Source of the DNA: MGBC163016 sp964631345
GTDB taxonomy: Bacteria > Actinomycetota > Coriobacteriia > Coriobacteriales > Eggerthellaceae
Direction of reading: 5' to 3'
Assembly: GCA_964631345.1 (NCBI GenBank)
Contig: CAZVWE010000001.1
Coordinates: 62,001 to 126,000 of the forward strand
Length of the DNA stretch: 64,000 nt
Part shown: one piece after another, positions 6,678 to 15,208 of the stretch
Numbering within the stretch: the stretch's first letter is position 1
Layout of the letters: each line of letters opens with the position of its first letter
Translations under genes and position numbers: made by a program
Notes under the pieces: model-generated
Told to the model about the DNA's origin: nothing
What the model saw: the letters and a program-made list of their open reading frames with translations, nothing else
Database searches by the model: none

Positions 6678-8808
6678 CATCGCCTTCTTTGTTCTCATTT
6701 CGTATGCCTAAGTTTTCTTCTAACGCTTTAAGTTTATTTAGCATATCCGGAACATTTAAAGGCTTCGCAAGAAAATCATCCATCCCGCTCTTAAGCGCAA
6801 GTTTACGATCATCTGCAAATGTTGAAGCCGTACAAGCAAATATTCTTACACTCTTAGCATCTGCTCGATCTAATTTACGAATCTCTTTTGCAGCGTCATA
6901 GCCATCCATCTTAGGCATCTGCATATCCATAAAAATTGCCATAAACTCAAATTCATCAGATTCCGAAAAAGCCTTAACCGCTTCTAATCCGTTGTTAGCT
7001 ATAGTGATTTCGTATCCTTCTTGAACAAGGATAGATTCTAGTATATCCGCATTCAAATCATTGTCTTCAGCAACAAGTATATGTCTGCTTCTATTTGAAA
7101 AATCACCTGGAAGTTTACCAATCTGGTTTTCTATATTTGAGTCCATGATCAACTTTTCTGCACAAGTTGTCTTTTCTAACGACTCTTTCCTACGACCTGC
7201 TGCATTATCTATCTTAAGTGGAAGCGTTACCGTAAATACAGAACCCTTTTCAAGTTCGCTCTCGATGTCAATCGTGCCACCCATAACCGATGACAAAAGA
7301 TGGCTAATCGCCATGCCTAGTCCCGTGCCCTTTTGACTTTCACTATTAGAGTTTCTCTCTTGAGAGAACGACTCAAATATATGCTCACAAAATTCAGGAG
7401 ACATGCCACAACCAGTATCAGATACGCGAATCACCGTGTTTGCAATTTCTCCGTAGCCGATTATTTGCTGCTCAGCACTAAGTGATACATACCCATCTGC
7501 AGGGGTGAATTTCACTGCATTTGAGAGAATGTTCATAATGATTTGACTAATTCGAATCTCATCACCTATAAGATATGGATGCGTTACGGCCTGGTCGTTA
7601 AATTCGAAGTTAATGCCACGCTCTTTTAGCTGATCGTGCTGCATCTCACATACATTATTTAATAAGTCTTTGAGATTAAACGGTGCTTGCACAAGCTCAA
7701 CTTTTCCTGCTTGAAGTTTTGACATATCAAGAATGTCGTTAACAAGAGAAAGCAGATAATTGGCCACTTTGCCAAGCTTGTTCACATACTCTCCCATTGC
7801 TTTGCGATCATCTAGATGTGTCGACATTAAGTGTCCAAGACCGATGATTCCGTTTAGAGGAGTCCTTATCTCATGGCTCATGTTGGATAAAAGTTCAGAT
7901 CTGGCCTTCGCCTGTGCATTAGCAGTAACAGTTCGTCTCATCAAGAAATAGATCACAAATGTCAAAACGACCAAGCCGAATACTATAAACACAAGCATCC
8001 AAACCGTCATGGTCACAAATGGCGCGAACCTAGCGTCAAATACACTGGCGGGAACTGACATAACGAACGACCATTCAGTTCCTGCAACCGGAGCAAAACT
8101 AAGCACCATACTTTCGCCTTCGGCGGTAACACAATTAATTGCAAAACTTTTGCCTTCCGCAATGTTTTGACGAACATCAGCAACGGTAACCCCATCTCCG
8201 ATTGAACCTTCTTCAAGATAATCGTAAAAATTGCTCGCCATATCAACATCGGTGGTTTGGGATTCACTTACGATGTAATATCCGCGAGCGTTAACCACGC
8301 TAGATATTCCTTGACCATTGAAACTTTCTACCAACAATTGGTCACTGATCATAGAAAGATCTGATCTTCCAAGAAGTGCAATAAAAGTCTTATCCCCAAT
8401 ATTTAAATCTGGCATTCTGACACCAAAAATAAGGGATTCTTTATTTGTTTCCAGAACACCGTTTTCTTGGTCGTAACGCATAACAAAGCGTTTTCTACCA
8501 TCATTAAATAACTCATCATATACATGCTCATCGGCATCCATATGCAGATAAGAGCTGCCGAATAAATTCCCTTCGCTATCCATTAGGTATATAGCGTTAA
8601 AAATTGATGAGGCAGCAGACTCAAGATTAAGTTGCTCTTGCGCTTCTTCTGTTGTTTGAACATCATAAACAGTCATGCGTTCAGCAACAGACTCAAGGCG
8701 ACTATATGTGTCGTTAAGTGATCCCTCGATTGTTTCTACATCATGCTCAGAAATCTCATTGACCGAACTCATCAGGTTTTGATTAACGGTGTTTGAGAGC
8801 TGGCTCAT
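6661..8808 (-). CDS. Hybrid sensor histidine kinase with C-terminal receiver
   Basis: From Met 8808: an extracytoplasmic sensor of about 260 residues, a membrane helix (about 264-290), HisKA with phospho-His312 (SHEIRTPLNG), HATPase_c (N box NILSNAVKF, G1 DTGCGM, G2 GTGLGMAIS), then a receiver (VAEDND, phospho-Asp in FMDMQMPKMDG, Lys in LAKPL). No Hpt domain is present, so the phosphorelay must continue through another protein. The frame is open for 33 more codons upstream and encodes a strong membrane helix (about 8809-8866), but with no ATG, GTG or TTG. A CTG at 8880 has GGGGA 6 nt before it. The true protein probably starts there. Confidence 0.85.
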   Translation of the reverse strand: MSQLSNTVNQNLMSSVNEISEHDVETIEGSLNDTYSRLESVAERMTVYDVQTTEEAQEQLNLESAASSIFNAIYLMDSEGNLFGSSYLHMDADEHVYDELFNDGRKRFVMRYDQENGVLETNKESLIFGVRMPDLNIGDKTFIALLGRSDLSMISDQLLVESFNGQGISSVVNARGYYIVSESQTTDVDMASNFYDYLEEGSIGDGVTVADVRQNIAEGKSFAINCVTAEGESMVLSFAPVAGTEWSFVMSVPASVFDARFAPFVTMTVWMLVFIVFGLVVLTFVIYFLMRRTVTANAQAKARSELLSNMSHEIRTPLNGIIGLGHLMSTHLDDRKAMGEYVNKLGKVANYLLSLVNDILDMSKLQAGKVELVQAPFNLKDLLNNVCEMQHDQLKERGINFEFNDQAVTHPYLIGDEIRISQIIMNILSNAVKFTPADGYVSLSAEQQIIGYGEIANTVIRVSDTGCGMSPEFCEHIFESFSQERNSNSESQKGTGLGMAISHLLSSVMGGTIDIESELEKGSVFTVTLPLKIDNAAGRRKESLEKTTCAEKLIMDSNIENQIGKLPGDFSNRSRHILVAEDNDLNADILESILVQEGYEITIANNGLEAVKAFSESDEFEFMAIFMDMQMPKMDGYDAAKEIRKLDRADAKSVRIFACTASTFADDRKLALKSGMDDFLAKPLNVPDMLNKLKALEENLGIRNENKEGDDVDRT

Positions 8809-9011
8809 ATAGACATAAATGACAACAGAAATTAAAGCGGCGGCGGCTACAACTAAAAGGATATATTTTCGCCTATTCAGACCAGTTCCCCATCTACGAA
8901 AACGAAGCTAACTCCCTATTTGTCAATTGTAGTGCAAGAAATACCTATACCCCTACAATTCTTTATTACGCTAGTAATTGTAGGCTCCTTCAACAAATTC
9001 TTAAATACTGC

Positions 9012-9040
9012 TTGATTTATTCTCAGTTTAGTATTATTCT
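9012..9040 (+). promoter_or_regulatory. Candidate promoter for the 9.05-9.27 kb transcript
   Basis: TTGATT (9012-9017), a 17-bp spacer and TATTCT (9035-9040) resemble a sigma-70 type promoter directed to the right. Transcription would start near 9047, at the head of a run of stem-loops. It is a pattern match only. Confidence 0.35.
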
Positions 9041-9044
9041 TAGA

Positions 9045-9266
9045 TCGCTATAAAGCACAAGGCAAAAATTAACTACCTCTCGCAGAAAAGGAGCAACCAG
9101 AACTCCACTTTCTTTCTAGTTAACACTTGGTGAGACTGCTTATTTCCCTCCTCTCTCCTCTACATGTCCCCAACCATGTATGCTTGAAGTCTCACCTACG
9201 CCTTACAACAAGAAACCTCACGGATCGCTCATGTTCGTGGGGTTTCTTGTTGTCTACATGCTAGAT
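9045..9266 (+). ncRNA. Putative structured small RNA in the gap before degV
   Basis: No plausible gene occupies 8881-9360. The stretch can fold into three consecutive hairpins on the plus strand: TTAACTA/TAGTTAA (9069-9075 with 9117-9123, enclosing GGAG/CTCC), GGTGAGACT/AGTCTCACC (9129-9137 with 9188-9196, enclosing ACATG/CATGT), and a terminator hairpin (9205-9253). A promoter-like sequence precedes it. Size (about 220 nt) would suit a regulatory RNA such as a 6S-like molecule, but I cannot match it to a known family. It could also be a long leader of degV. Confidence 0.4.
9205..9266 (+). terminator. Intrinsic terminator ending the 9-kb structured region
   Basis: Arms 9205-9222 (ACAACAAGAAACCTCACG) and 9236-9253 (CGTGGGGTTTCTTGTTGT) pair over 18 bp with one G-T wobble. 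The GC-rich core is followed by the T-rich TTTCTTGTTGTCT. It lies about 100 bp before the degV start and implies a separate transcript to its left. Confidence 0.65.
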
Positions 9267-9360
9267 AATTTGACCAAGATCCACCAAGATCCTGTTGTCT
9301 ATTGGCCAGAATATACTAGATAATAAAAAACTAAAACTATCGCAGTAACAAGGAGAGTAC

Positions 9361-10221
9361 ATGCCACAGGTCATCGTTAGCGCTGACAGCACTTGTGATT
9401 TATCTAATACACAAAAAGAAACTTTAAAAGTGCATTCTTTCCCATTTCATATCGCATATAGGGAAAAAGACTACTTGGACAATATAGATATCACTCCTGA
9501 TGTGCTTTTTGAGGGGTTTTACGAAGACAAGTCACTTCCAACAACAGGCGCTTGCACGAAAGATCAATACAAAGAGTACTTCAAGGATCTGACAAAAGAT
9601 GGAGCAGAGGTTGTTCACTTTAACCTTGGAAGTGCATTATCTGCGGCTTTTGACAACGCTTCCCTTGCAGCAGAAGAACTTGATGGCGTATACGTTATAG
9701 ATGGCAAGAGTTTGTCAAGCGGCGTTGGACTTCAGGTACTTGCAGCATGTCGCATGCGAGATAAAGGGATGACCGCAAGAGAAATTGCTGAGTCAGCCAA
9801 GGATTTACATTCAAAATCACATGCATCTTTTGTTTTGGATACGATGGAGTTTTTAGCAGCTGGTGGAAGGTGTCCATCTATTCTTGCATACATCGGAAAG
9901 ATGATTAAATTCCGTCCAGGAATTCTAGTTGACAATCAAAGTGGAGCCATGAAGGTCGGCAAAATCTATCGCGGTAGCATGCGAAAAGTATTAGAAAAAT
10001 ACGTCAACGACACTCTCGCAAAATATCCAGATGTAATCAAAGACGAGATTTTCATCACCCATTCAGGCGTTCCCGATGAAGTAGAGCACGACATACGCCA
10101 TATGCTTGAAGATAAAGGCTTCAAGAACATATATACAACAACTGCAAGTTGCACCATCTCAAGTCACTGCGGACCTGGTACTCTCGGGATACTGTTTATG
10201 ACAGAAAGTGAATGCGAATGA
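9361..10221 (+). CDS. DegV family protein (fatty-acid binding, FakB-like)
   Basis: A 286-residue DegV protein. It shows the N-terminal VSADSTCDLS, the TTGACT ligand-contact motif and FNLGSALSAAFDNA, and the C-terminal HSGVPDEVEH and TTASCTISSHCGPGTLGI. Family members bind a fatty acid; in Firmicutes the FakB proteins present it to the FakA kinase. No fakA is visible in the window. A strong AAGGAGA precedes the ATG. The stop codon lies inside the start region of the next gene, so the two are translationally coupled. Confidence 0.9.
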   Translation: MPQVIVSADSTCDLSNTQKETLKVHSFPFHIAYREKDYLDNIDITPDVLFEGFYEDKSLPTTGACTKDQYKEYFKDLTKDGAEVVHFNLGSALSAAFDNASLAAEELDGVYVIDGKSLSSGVGLQVLAACRMRDKGMTAREIAESAKDLHSKSHASFVLDTMEFLAAGGRCPSILAYIGKMIKFRPGILVDNQSGAMKVGKIYRGSMRKVLEKYVNDTLAKYPDVIKDEIFITHSGVPDEVEHDIRHMLEDKGFKNIYTTTASCTISSHCGPGTLGILFMTESECE

Positions 10222-10949
10222 GTGCCTCATCCGAAATACAAAAATCATCTGAAATACATAGCGCCGCATGCGACATTGATAAACGTAAAAGCTTCAAAGT
10301 TACGTCTAAAGATAAAAAAGCCCGTGAATATACTCTTGGTGAAGAAATTGCAAATGCTATAACTCACGGTATAGGGGCTGGACTTGCCATTGCTGCGTTA
10401 GTGCTTTTGATAGTTAAAGCCGTAATAGATGGCGCAGGCCTTAATCTTTTAGCTGCACTTTTCTTTGGCATATGTCTCTTGATTGAATATCTAATGTCTA
10501 CGCTTTATCATGCCTTAGCTCCAGAAGGAGCCAAAAGAGTATTTAAAGTGCTTGATCATAGTTGTATATATCTTCTGATCGCGGGCACATATACACCTTA
10601 TTGTTTAATCACACTTATGCCATATGGTGGATTTTGGTTGTTTATCGCAATTTGGGTCATGGCTTTAGCTGGTGTTGCATGCGAAGCATTCTGGACATTT
10701 AGACCTAGGTGGGTATCAGCTGTTCTCTATGTTGCCATGGGCTGGTGTATCGTCATGTATATTCCAACTCTATTAGAAGTTATGGATCCGGTAGGATTTT
10801 GGTTGCTACTTGCAGGCGGCATAGCGTACACGATTGGCGCTGTTTTATACATACTAAAAAAAGTGAAATGGATGCATTCTATATTTCATGTATTCGCACT
10901 CGCAGGATCAATTCTTCAGTTCTTTTCAGTTTATTTTTATGTCATATAA
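10212..10949 (+). CDS. Hemolysin III / YqfA family seven-helix membrane protein
   Basis: A hydrophilic N-tail of about 45 residues is followed by ALGEEIANAITHG-like entry sequence (TLGEEIANAITHGIGA) and seven membrane helices. The conserved family residues are STLYHAL in helix 2 and the C-terminal HSIFHVFALAGS. This is the HlyIII/PAQR-like fold with three conserved His and a probable metal site. Its physiological role in bacteria is uncertain. It overlaps degV by 10 nt; ATG at 10218 is an alternative start directly overlapping the degV stop. Confidence 0.88.
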   Translation: MRMSASSEIQKSSEIHSAACDIDKRKSFKVTSKDKKAREYTLGEEIANAITHGIGAGLAIAALVLLIVKAVIDGAGLNLLAALFFGICLLIEYLMSTLYHALAPEGAKRVFKVLDHSCIYLLIAGTYTPYCLITLMPYGGFWLFIAIWVMALAGVACEAFWTFRPRWVSAVLYVAMGWCIVMYIPTLLEVMDPVGFWLLLAGGIAYTIGAVLYILKKVKWMHSIFHVFALAGSILQFFSVYFYVI

Positions 10950-10970
10950 AAATGATATAGAGGAATGCAA

Positions 10971-11513
10971 ATGGACAATGGCGCCACAATTGATCTGATT
11001 AATTCGTTGGTTATAGATATCCCTAATTACCCAAAACCTGGCATCATCTTTCGTGATGTTACACCTGTCTTTGGTGATTACGACGCCTTTTCAGGAGCCG
11101 TTAATTTGATAAGTACGCATTTCGAAAAACGTAATGTCACCAAAGTAATCGGTGCAGAAGCCAGAGGATTCATAATTGGTTCTGCGGTTGCATATGCAAT
11201 GCATGCAGGATTTGTCCCAGCAAGAAAACCAGGCAAGCTTCCACGAGAAGTTTTTTCAGAAGAATATGATTTGGAATATGGAAAAGCCTCCATAGAAATC
11301 CATAAAGACGCACTTTGCAAAGACGACGTTGTTTTAATAGTTGACGACCTCGCAGCTACTGGAGGGACAGCGCTTGCAATGGCAAAACTTGTAAGTATGA
11401 CTGGCGCAAAAATTGCCGGATTCGGATTCCTTCTAGAATTGAAAGACCTAAACGCCCGATCCGAGATTGCAACCTATACAGACGCTGAGGTCTATTCAAT
11501 TTTAGAAGTCTAA
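10971..11513 (+). CDS. apt: Adenine phosphoribosyltransferase
   Basis: This type I phosphoribosyltransferase makes AMP from adenine and PRPP in purine salvage. The PRPP loop is VLIVDDLAATGGTA, and IPNYPKPGIIFRDVTPVF near the N-terminus is characteristic of APRT. The length of 180 residues is standard. AGAGGA ends at 10964, only adjacent to the ATG at 10965, so ATG 10971 with a 6-nt spacer is preferred. It follows the hemolysin III gene by about 20 bp and ends the plus-strand run that begins with degV. Confidence 0.92.
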   Translation: MDNGATIDLINSLVIDIPNYPKPGIIFRDVTPVFGDYDAFSGAVNLISTHFEKRNVTKVIGAEARGFIIGSAVAYAMHAGFVPARKPGKLPREVFSEEYDLEYGKASIEIHKDALCKDDVVLIVDDLAATGGTALAMAKLVSMTGAKIAGFGFLLELKDLNARSEIATYTDAEVYSILEV

Positions 11514-11558
11514 AATCAAAATCCAAACCGACGATTCAAATTTAAAGTCTATAAAGTC

Positions 11559-12323
11559 CTAAATAGAATTAACCGCTATGCCCGCGCCTAAAAGCAAAAG
11601 ACATAAGACGATCGCGCATGCATCCACTCCCTTTACAGGATAATCTTTGTAGCCGCTGTCGCGTGTTCGTAAATCGAACCCACGGACTTCTGCAGCAATC
11701 GATGCAGAATTGGTCTTTCTGACAGAGCTAACAAGTAAAGGAACACAAAGAGGCACCATCAAGCGGATACGCTTCACAATGCCTCCGTCAAACTGAACAC
11801 CACGTGCCGTCTGAGCCTCCATAATGCCTGACATATCATTCATAAATACGGGAATGAAATGCACAGTGGACGTAAAAGTAAACGCATATTTATATGGAAC
11901 ATGTAGCTGCTTAACTACAGAATTTGTAAGATCATTCATCTTGGTTACATAAAAGACTAAAAACAAAGGAATTGCAGCAGCCATCAAACGTACTATTACA
12001 GTCAACGCTGCCACAATACTTCCTGTACCAATGTAGCCCCAAGGGAGTTCCACAAGAACTTGACCGGATGGCGCAGTAAGCAATATCACGATCGCCAAAA
12101 TAAGTGAAAACACAAATACAGCCTTGCAAAGACCAGCTGTCTCGTGCCCAAGTCCACTTGATAGAGCAAAGCAAAGTGCAATGGCAAGCATGCCTACTAG
12201 ATAAAACGGATTTGATGTCACAAAGCAAGCAATTGCAAATATCACAGCACAAATTAGCTTCACCGTTGGATTTAACCTATGAAGCAAGCTTGTTCCGGGG
12301 ACATACTCTAAGAACTTCGCCAT
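11559..12323 (-). CDS. ecfT: ECF transporter T component (EcfT), tryptophan-type locus
   Basis: The transmembrane coupling subunit of an energy-coupling-factor importer. It opens with the EcfT signature LEYVPGTSLLHRLNPTVK, has four to five membrane helices, and carries the Ala-Arg-Gly coupling motifs in EAQTARGVQFDGG and IAAEVRGFDLR that contact the two ATPases. The start is placed at ATG 12323 with AAGGAG 9 nt upstream, one base after the stop of the preceding ATPase gene. It is the last gene of the S-A-A'-T operon under the T-box leader. Confidence 0.88.
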   Translation of the reverse strand: MAKFLEYVPGTSLLHRLNPTVKLICAVIFAIACFVTSNPFYLVGMLAIALCFALSSGLGHETAGLCKAVFVFSLILAIVILLTAPSGQVLVELPWGYIGTGSIVAALTVIVRLMAAAIPLFLVFYVTKMNDLTNSVVKQLHVPYKYAFTFTSTVHFIPVFMNDMSGIMEAQTARGVQFDGGIVKRIRLMVPLCVPLLVSSVRKTNSASIAAEVRGFDLRTRDSGYKDYPVKGVDACAIVLCLLLLGAGIAVNSI

Positions 12324-12324
12324 G

Positions 12325-13212
12325 CTATTCATCTCCTTTTGACACAATGTTTCGCTGGAAAGCATCGCCATGACTCTGAGTAACATCGGTATTACTTATT
12401 GTTTCTTCAATAGCCAACTCCATTTGATTAATAAGATTTGCCGATGCAATAGATGGCGATAAATCAGGCACAGAGTTTTTAAGGATCATGGAAATTTCTG
12501 TAATCTGGGGTGGAAGAATATGCGCTTTCTTTAACGTATGGTCGTTGCGAAGAACATCAAAAGTTGATCCATCATCTACTATTTGACCTGCAGTCATAGC
12601 AATCACACGCCGAGCGAAATCCCCGACTATTTCCATGTCATGACAAACCATAATGACTGTTGTTCCGGAAGCATTCAGGTTCTCTATAATCTCCATCACC
12701 TTCATGCATTCGCGATAATCAAGGCCTGTAGTCGGTTCATCCAAAATTACACATGGGGGCGCGAGCACGATTATGGATGCTAGCGCTAAAAGTTGCCTGG
12801 TTCCTCTATTTAGTAGATATGGTTCTGCATCTCTGTCAAATTCAAAGCGAGCAATTATATCCTCAACACGCTCTTTAGCTTCCTTAGTTTCATCCCCTAA
12901 AGCTTTAAACCCAAACATCAGCTCTTCGTAAATCGTGTTGCAACATATTTGTCTATCTGGGTTTTGGAAAAGAAAACCAACCTTACGAGCAATTTCACTT
13001 GTTTTAAGCTGCGTCGTTGGGATGCCGTCAATTAACACCTCGCCTGATGTTGGCTTCAAAAGTCCATTGGCAAGTCTCATAGCGGTGGATTTTCCAGCGC
13101 CATTAGTCCCAACAAATGCAACAAATTCACCGTCATTGATCTTGAAGTTAACATCTGTAAGTACAGCAAGTTCGCCATCGTAAGAGGCACAAACATTTTT
13201 GAATTCAATCAT
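12325..13212 (-). CDS. ECF transporter ATPase with degenerate signature
   Basis: An ABC ATPase with Walker A GTNGAGKST, Q-loop FLFQNPDRQ and Walker B CVILDEPTTGLD. In place of LSGGQ the signature reads LNRGTRQ, lacking the usual Ser and Gln. EcfA proteins often show SRGQRQ here, so the Thr for Gln is the odd residue. In a heterodimer one ATP site would therefore be weak. The 3' third (about 70 residues, NSVPDLSPSIASANL onward) is a non-conserved tail. It overlaps the preceding ATPase gene by 4 nt (ATGA). Confidence 0.88.
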   Translation of the reverse strand: MIEFKNVCASYDGELAVLTDVNFKINDGEFVAFVGTNGAGKSTAMRLANGLLKPTSGEVLIDGIPTTQLKTSEIARKVGFLFQNPDRQICCNTIYEELMFGFKALGDETKEAKERVEDIIARFEFDRDAEPYLLNRGTRQLLALASIIVLAPPCVILDEPTTGLDYRECMKVMEIIENLNASGTTVIMVCHDMEIVGDFARRVIAMTAGQIVDDGSTFDVLRNDHTLKKAHILPPQITEISMILKNSVPDLSPSIASANLINQMELAIEETISNTDVTQSHGDAFQRNIVSKGDE

Positions 13213-14048
13213 GCGAGCACCTTTCTTAGAGCTTCACTTGCTTGAGCGACATTTCTAACGGCAGCCCCTGAATATAGCCCCCGCTTTTTAAGATCATTCA
13301 TAAGCGTCGTTGAACGTGGGCAATTCACTCCGATTTCAAGCAATTCATCCGAATGCTCAAGAACAACATCAGGAGAGTCAGCAAACACAATCTGGCCATT
13401 ATTCATAATTATCAACATGTCTGAATAATTAGATAACAATGCTATTTTTTGCTCCACCACGATCACTGTTGTTCCGTGATTCTTTGCATATTGAGTAAGC
13501 AGCTCAAATACCGTGATTGATGAGGCAGGATCAAGTTCAGCCGTTGGTTCATCCAATACAAGGATGCTTGGTCTTAGTGCCAAAATTGACGCAACGGCTA
13601 CCTTTTGTTTTTGACCTCCAGAAAGAGAAGCGATGGGGCGATCCCTCAAATCTTCTATACCCATTGAAGCTAAAGCCTCATCTAAGCGTTGCGGAATTTC
13701 ATCTTTAGGAACAGCGAAATTCTCTAGGCCATAAAGCACTTCATCTTCAACGATCGTGCACACCATCTGGGAATCAATATCTTGACAAACACTCCCAACG
13801 ACTTTTGAGATATCGGTAAGCGAAGTATCTACCGTATCAAGTCCATCCACTTCGACAGCACCATAAAAATCCCCAGGATAGCAATGCGGAATGATCCCGT
13901 TAATCGCATACGTTAGTGTAGATTTGCCAGACCCAGCAGCACCTGTAACACCCACAAAACAACCATCAGGAATTAATAGATTTATCTCGCCAATAGCTGG
14001 GCTTGTGCCCTCACGATAGCGAAAACTGAATTCTTTAAACTCAATCAC
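13209..14048 (-). CDS. ECF transporter ATPase, canonical subunit
   Basis: A 279-residue ABC ATPase with complete motifs: Walker A GAAGSGKST, Q-loop VCQDIDSQM, signature LSGGQKQKVA, Walker B ILVLDEPTAELD and H-switch region VVEQ, where Glu replaces the common His pattern. It pairs with the overlapping downstream ATPase to energise the EcfT/S complex on the inner face of the membrane. It lies 42 bp after the S-component gene, in the same operon. Confidence 0.9.
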   Translation of the reverse strand: MIEFKEFSFRYREGTSPAIGEINLLIPDGCFVGVTGAAGSGKSTLTYAINGIIPHCYPGDFYGAVEVDGLDTVDTSLTDISKVVGSVCQDIDSQMVCTIVEDEVLYGLENFAVPKDEIPQRLDEALASMGIEDLRDRPIASLSGGQKQKVAVASILALRPSILVLDEPTAELDPASSITVFELLTQYAKNHGTTVIVVEQKIALLSNYSDMLIIMNNGQIVFADSPDVVLEHSDELLEIGVNCPRSTTLMNDLKKRGLYSGAAVRNVAQASEALRKVLA

Positions 14049-14089
14049 TGTGACATCCCTTCCGAAATAGCCCCTACATACAAGAGCAT

Positions 14090-14773
14090 TTAACGCTTCA
14101 AAACCTTCTTCATCGGAGGAACAAGAATCTGAACAAAGATACAGTTAAAGAGTGCTGTTCCGAAAACTATAGCAACATAAGCGGCCATGGCCACCATGAA
14201 GTCTCCCCCTACAGAGACAACGTTGATATATACAGAAAGTGCTGCGAATGTAAATCCTGAAACACATGTGGAGATAAACGTATTAACCAGCGGATTTATG
14301 TCCAATTTAGAAATCTTCATTGGTACATGAATTAAAAGACCACACACCAACGCGCCAAGTATCTCTGATGGAATATTTAAAAGCGGAGTTGCATTAAGCA
14401 TTGGTATTTGGCACACAAGACCAGCAATGAGTCCAATCACTACAGATTGCAGAATGCTCGGACGAATAAGGATAATTGCCAAACAATACGCTGCAATAAT
14501 GAAATTCGGCTTCATCCCGAAAGACGCCAAAAGCGATCCAACTGTAAGCTTTAAAACTGCACTTGCTGCAAGAAGAACCGCTACTAAAATTAAGTCTTGA
14601 ACACCTAGACCTTTAGTTTCTTTACTTGATATTTCACGCTTTGATTTGTCTGTGGTCGATGTCTTTTTGGTCTCTGTTGTACCGTTAGACTTTAATGTCT
14701 TTGTCGTTTTTGTTTGATCATTCATCTGATCTGCCGATACTCTAAGCTCTGCCATTGCAATCAGTCCTTTCAT
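14090..14773 (-). CDS. trpP: ECF substrate-binding S component, TrpP-like tryptophan transporter
   Basis: The first about 60 residues are hydrophilic and rich in Thr and Lys. They are followed by about six membrane helices beginning VQDLILVAVLLAASAVLKLT and containing SFGMKPNFIIAAYCLAII, which resembles the TrpP/YhaG family of S components. Tryptophan as substrate is supported by the leader, a T-box with TGG specifier. The start is uncertain: ATG 14773 has AAAGGTGG upstream, ATG 14755 has AAAGGA. It is first in the S-A-A'-T operon. Confidence 0.82.
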   Translation of the reverse strand: MKGLIAMAELRVSADQMNDQTKTTKTLKSNGTTETKKTSTTDKSKREISSKETKGLGVQDLILVAVLLAASAVLKLTVGSLLASFGMKPNFIIAAYCLAIILIRPSILQSVVIGLIAGLVCQIPMLNATPLLNIPSEILGALVCGLLIHVPMKISKLDINPLVNTFISTCVSGFTFAALSVYINVVSVGGDFMVAMAAYVAIVFGTALFNCIFVQILVPPMKKVLKR

Positions 14774-14880
14774 GTGTCGCCACCTTTGGCTTCACCTTCT
14801 GCCAGCACCCTTTGTGCTAGCTGTCTTTTTTGCAATTGAGCCTTTCCGATAAATCTTTATGCCCTGCAATTGCCCATACA

Positions 14881-14920
14881 AAACAAAAAGATCTGTCCTT
14901 GGGTTAAAGGACAGATCTTT
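14881..14920 (-). terminator. T-box-controlled terminator
   Basis: AAGGACAGATCTTT and AAAGATCTGTCCTT (14887-14900 with 14907-14920) form a 14-bp stem; on the minus strand it is followed by TTTTTGTTTTG. It follows the T-box element and would end transcription when tRNA-Trp is charged. Confidence 0.85.
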
Positions 14921-15175
14921 GATCTGCGGTGCCACCTTTAATTGGTTTGCTTTCACAAACCCTCTCATGAACATGCCATCACATGTTCTGCCATTGACGC
15001 AGGCTCACGGTCCAGATACTCAGCTCGAAACTTCTAAACTTTCGAGCCTTTCCCCTTTCCCTCGGCGACCCATTTACTATCCAGCGTTCCTACGGGACTC
15101 TCAGCACCGCCCGCTCTCTGTGAGTGCTTTGATAGCTTGACTTTCGCCTCATCGGTTTAAGGTATTCAATTGCTG
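14881..15175 (-). promoter_or_regulatory. T-box riboswitch, tryptophan specifier, for the ECF operon
   Basis: On the minus strand the canonical T-box sequence AAAGGTGGCACCGC lies at 14939-14926, directly before an intrinsic terminator. The stem I elements precede it: GATGAGGCGAAAGT (kink-turn region, about 15156-15140), the AG-rich AGAGAGCGGG, and the specifier loop GTAAATGGGTC with TGG at 15072-15070. Uncharged tRNA-Trp would stabilise the antiterminator and switch on the transporter operon. The specifier call depends on alignment by eye but fits the TrpP-like gene. Confidence 0.88.
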
Positions 15176-15180
15176 TGAGT

Positions 15181-15208
15181 ACTTTACCACAGAACACATC
15201 TCGTGCAA
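15181..15208 (-). promoter_or_regulatory. Promoter of the T-box/ECF operon
   Basis: On the minus strand TTGCAC (15208-15203), a 16-bp spacer and TAAAGT (15186-15181) precede the T-box leader by a few bases. A pattern match supported by position. Confidence 0.5.

Noticed and set aside
10709..10960. Frame overlapping the hemolysin III gene on the same strand
   Set aside because: It lies in another frame of a conserved membrane protein and has no ribosome-binding site.
12104..12373. Plus-strand frames opposite the ECF genes as small proteins
   Set aside because: They mirror codon structure of the real genes and have no initiation signals.
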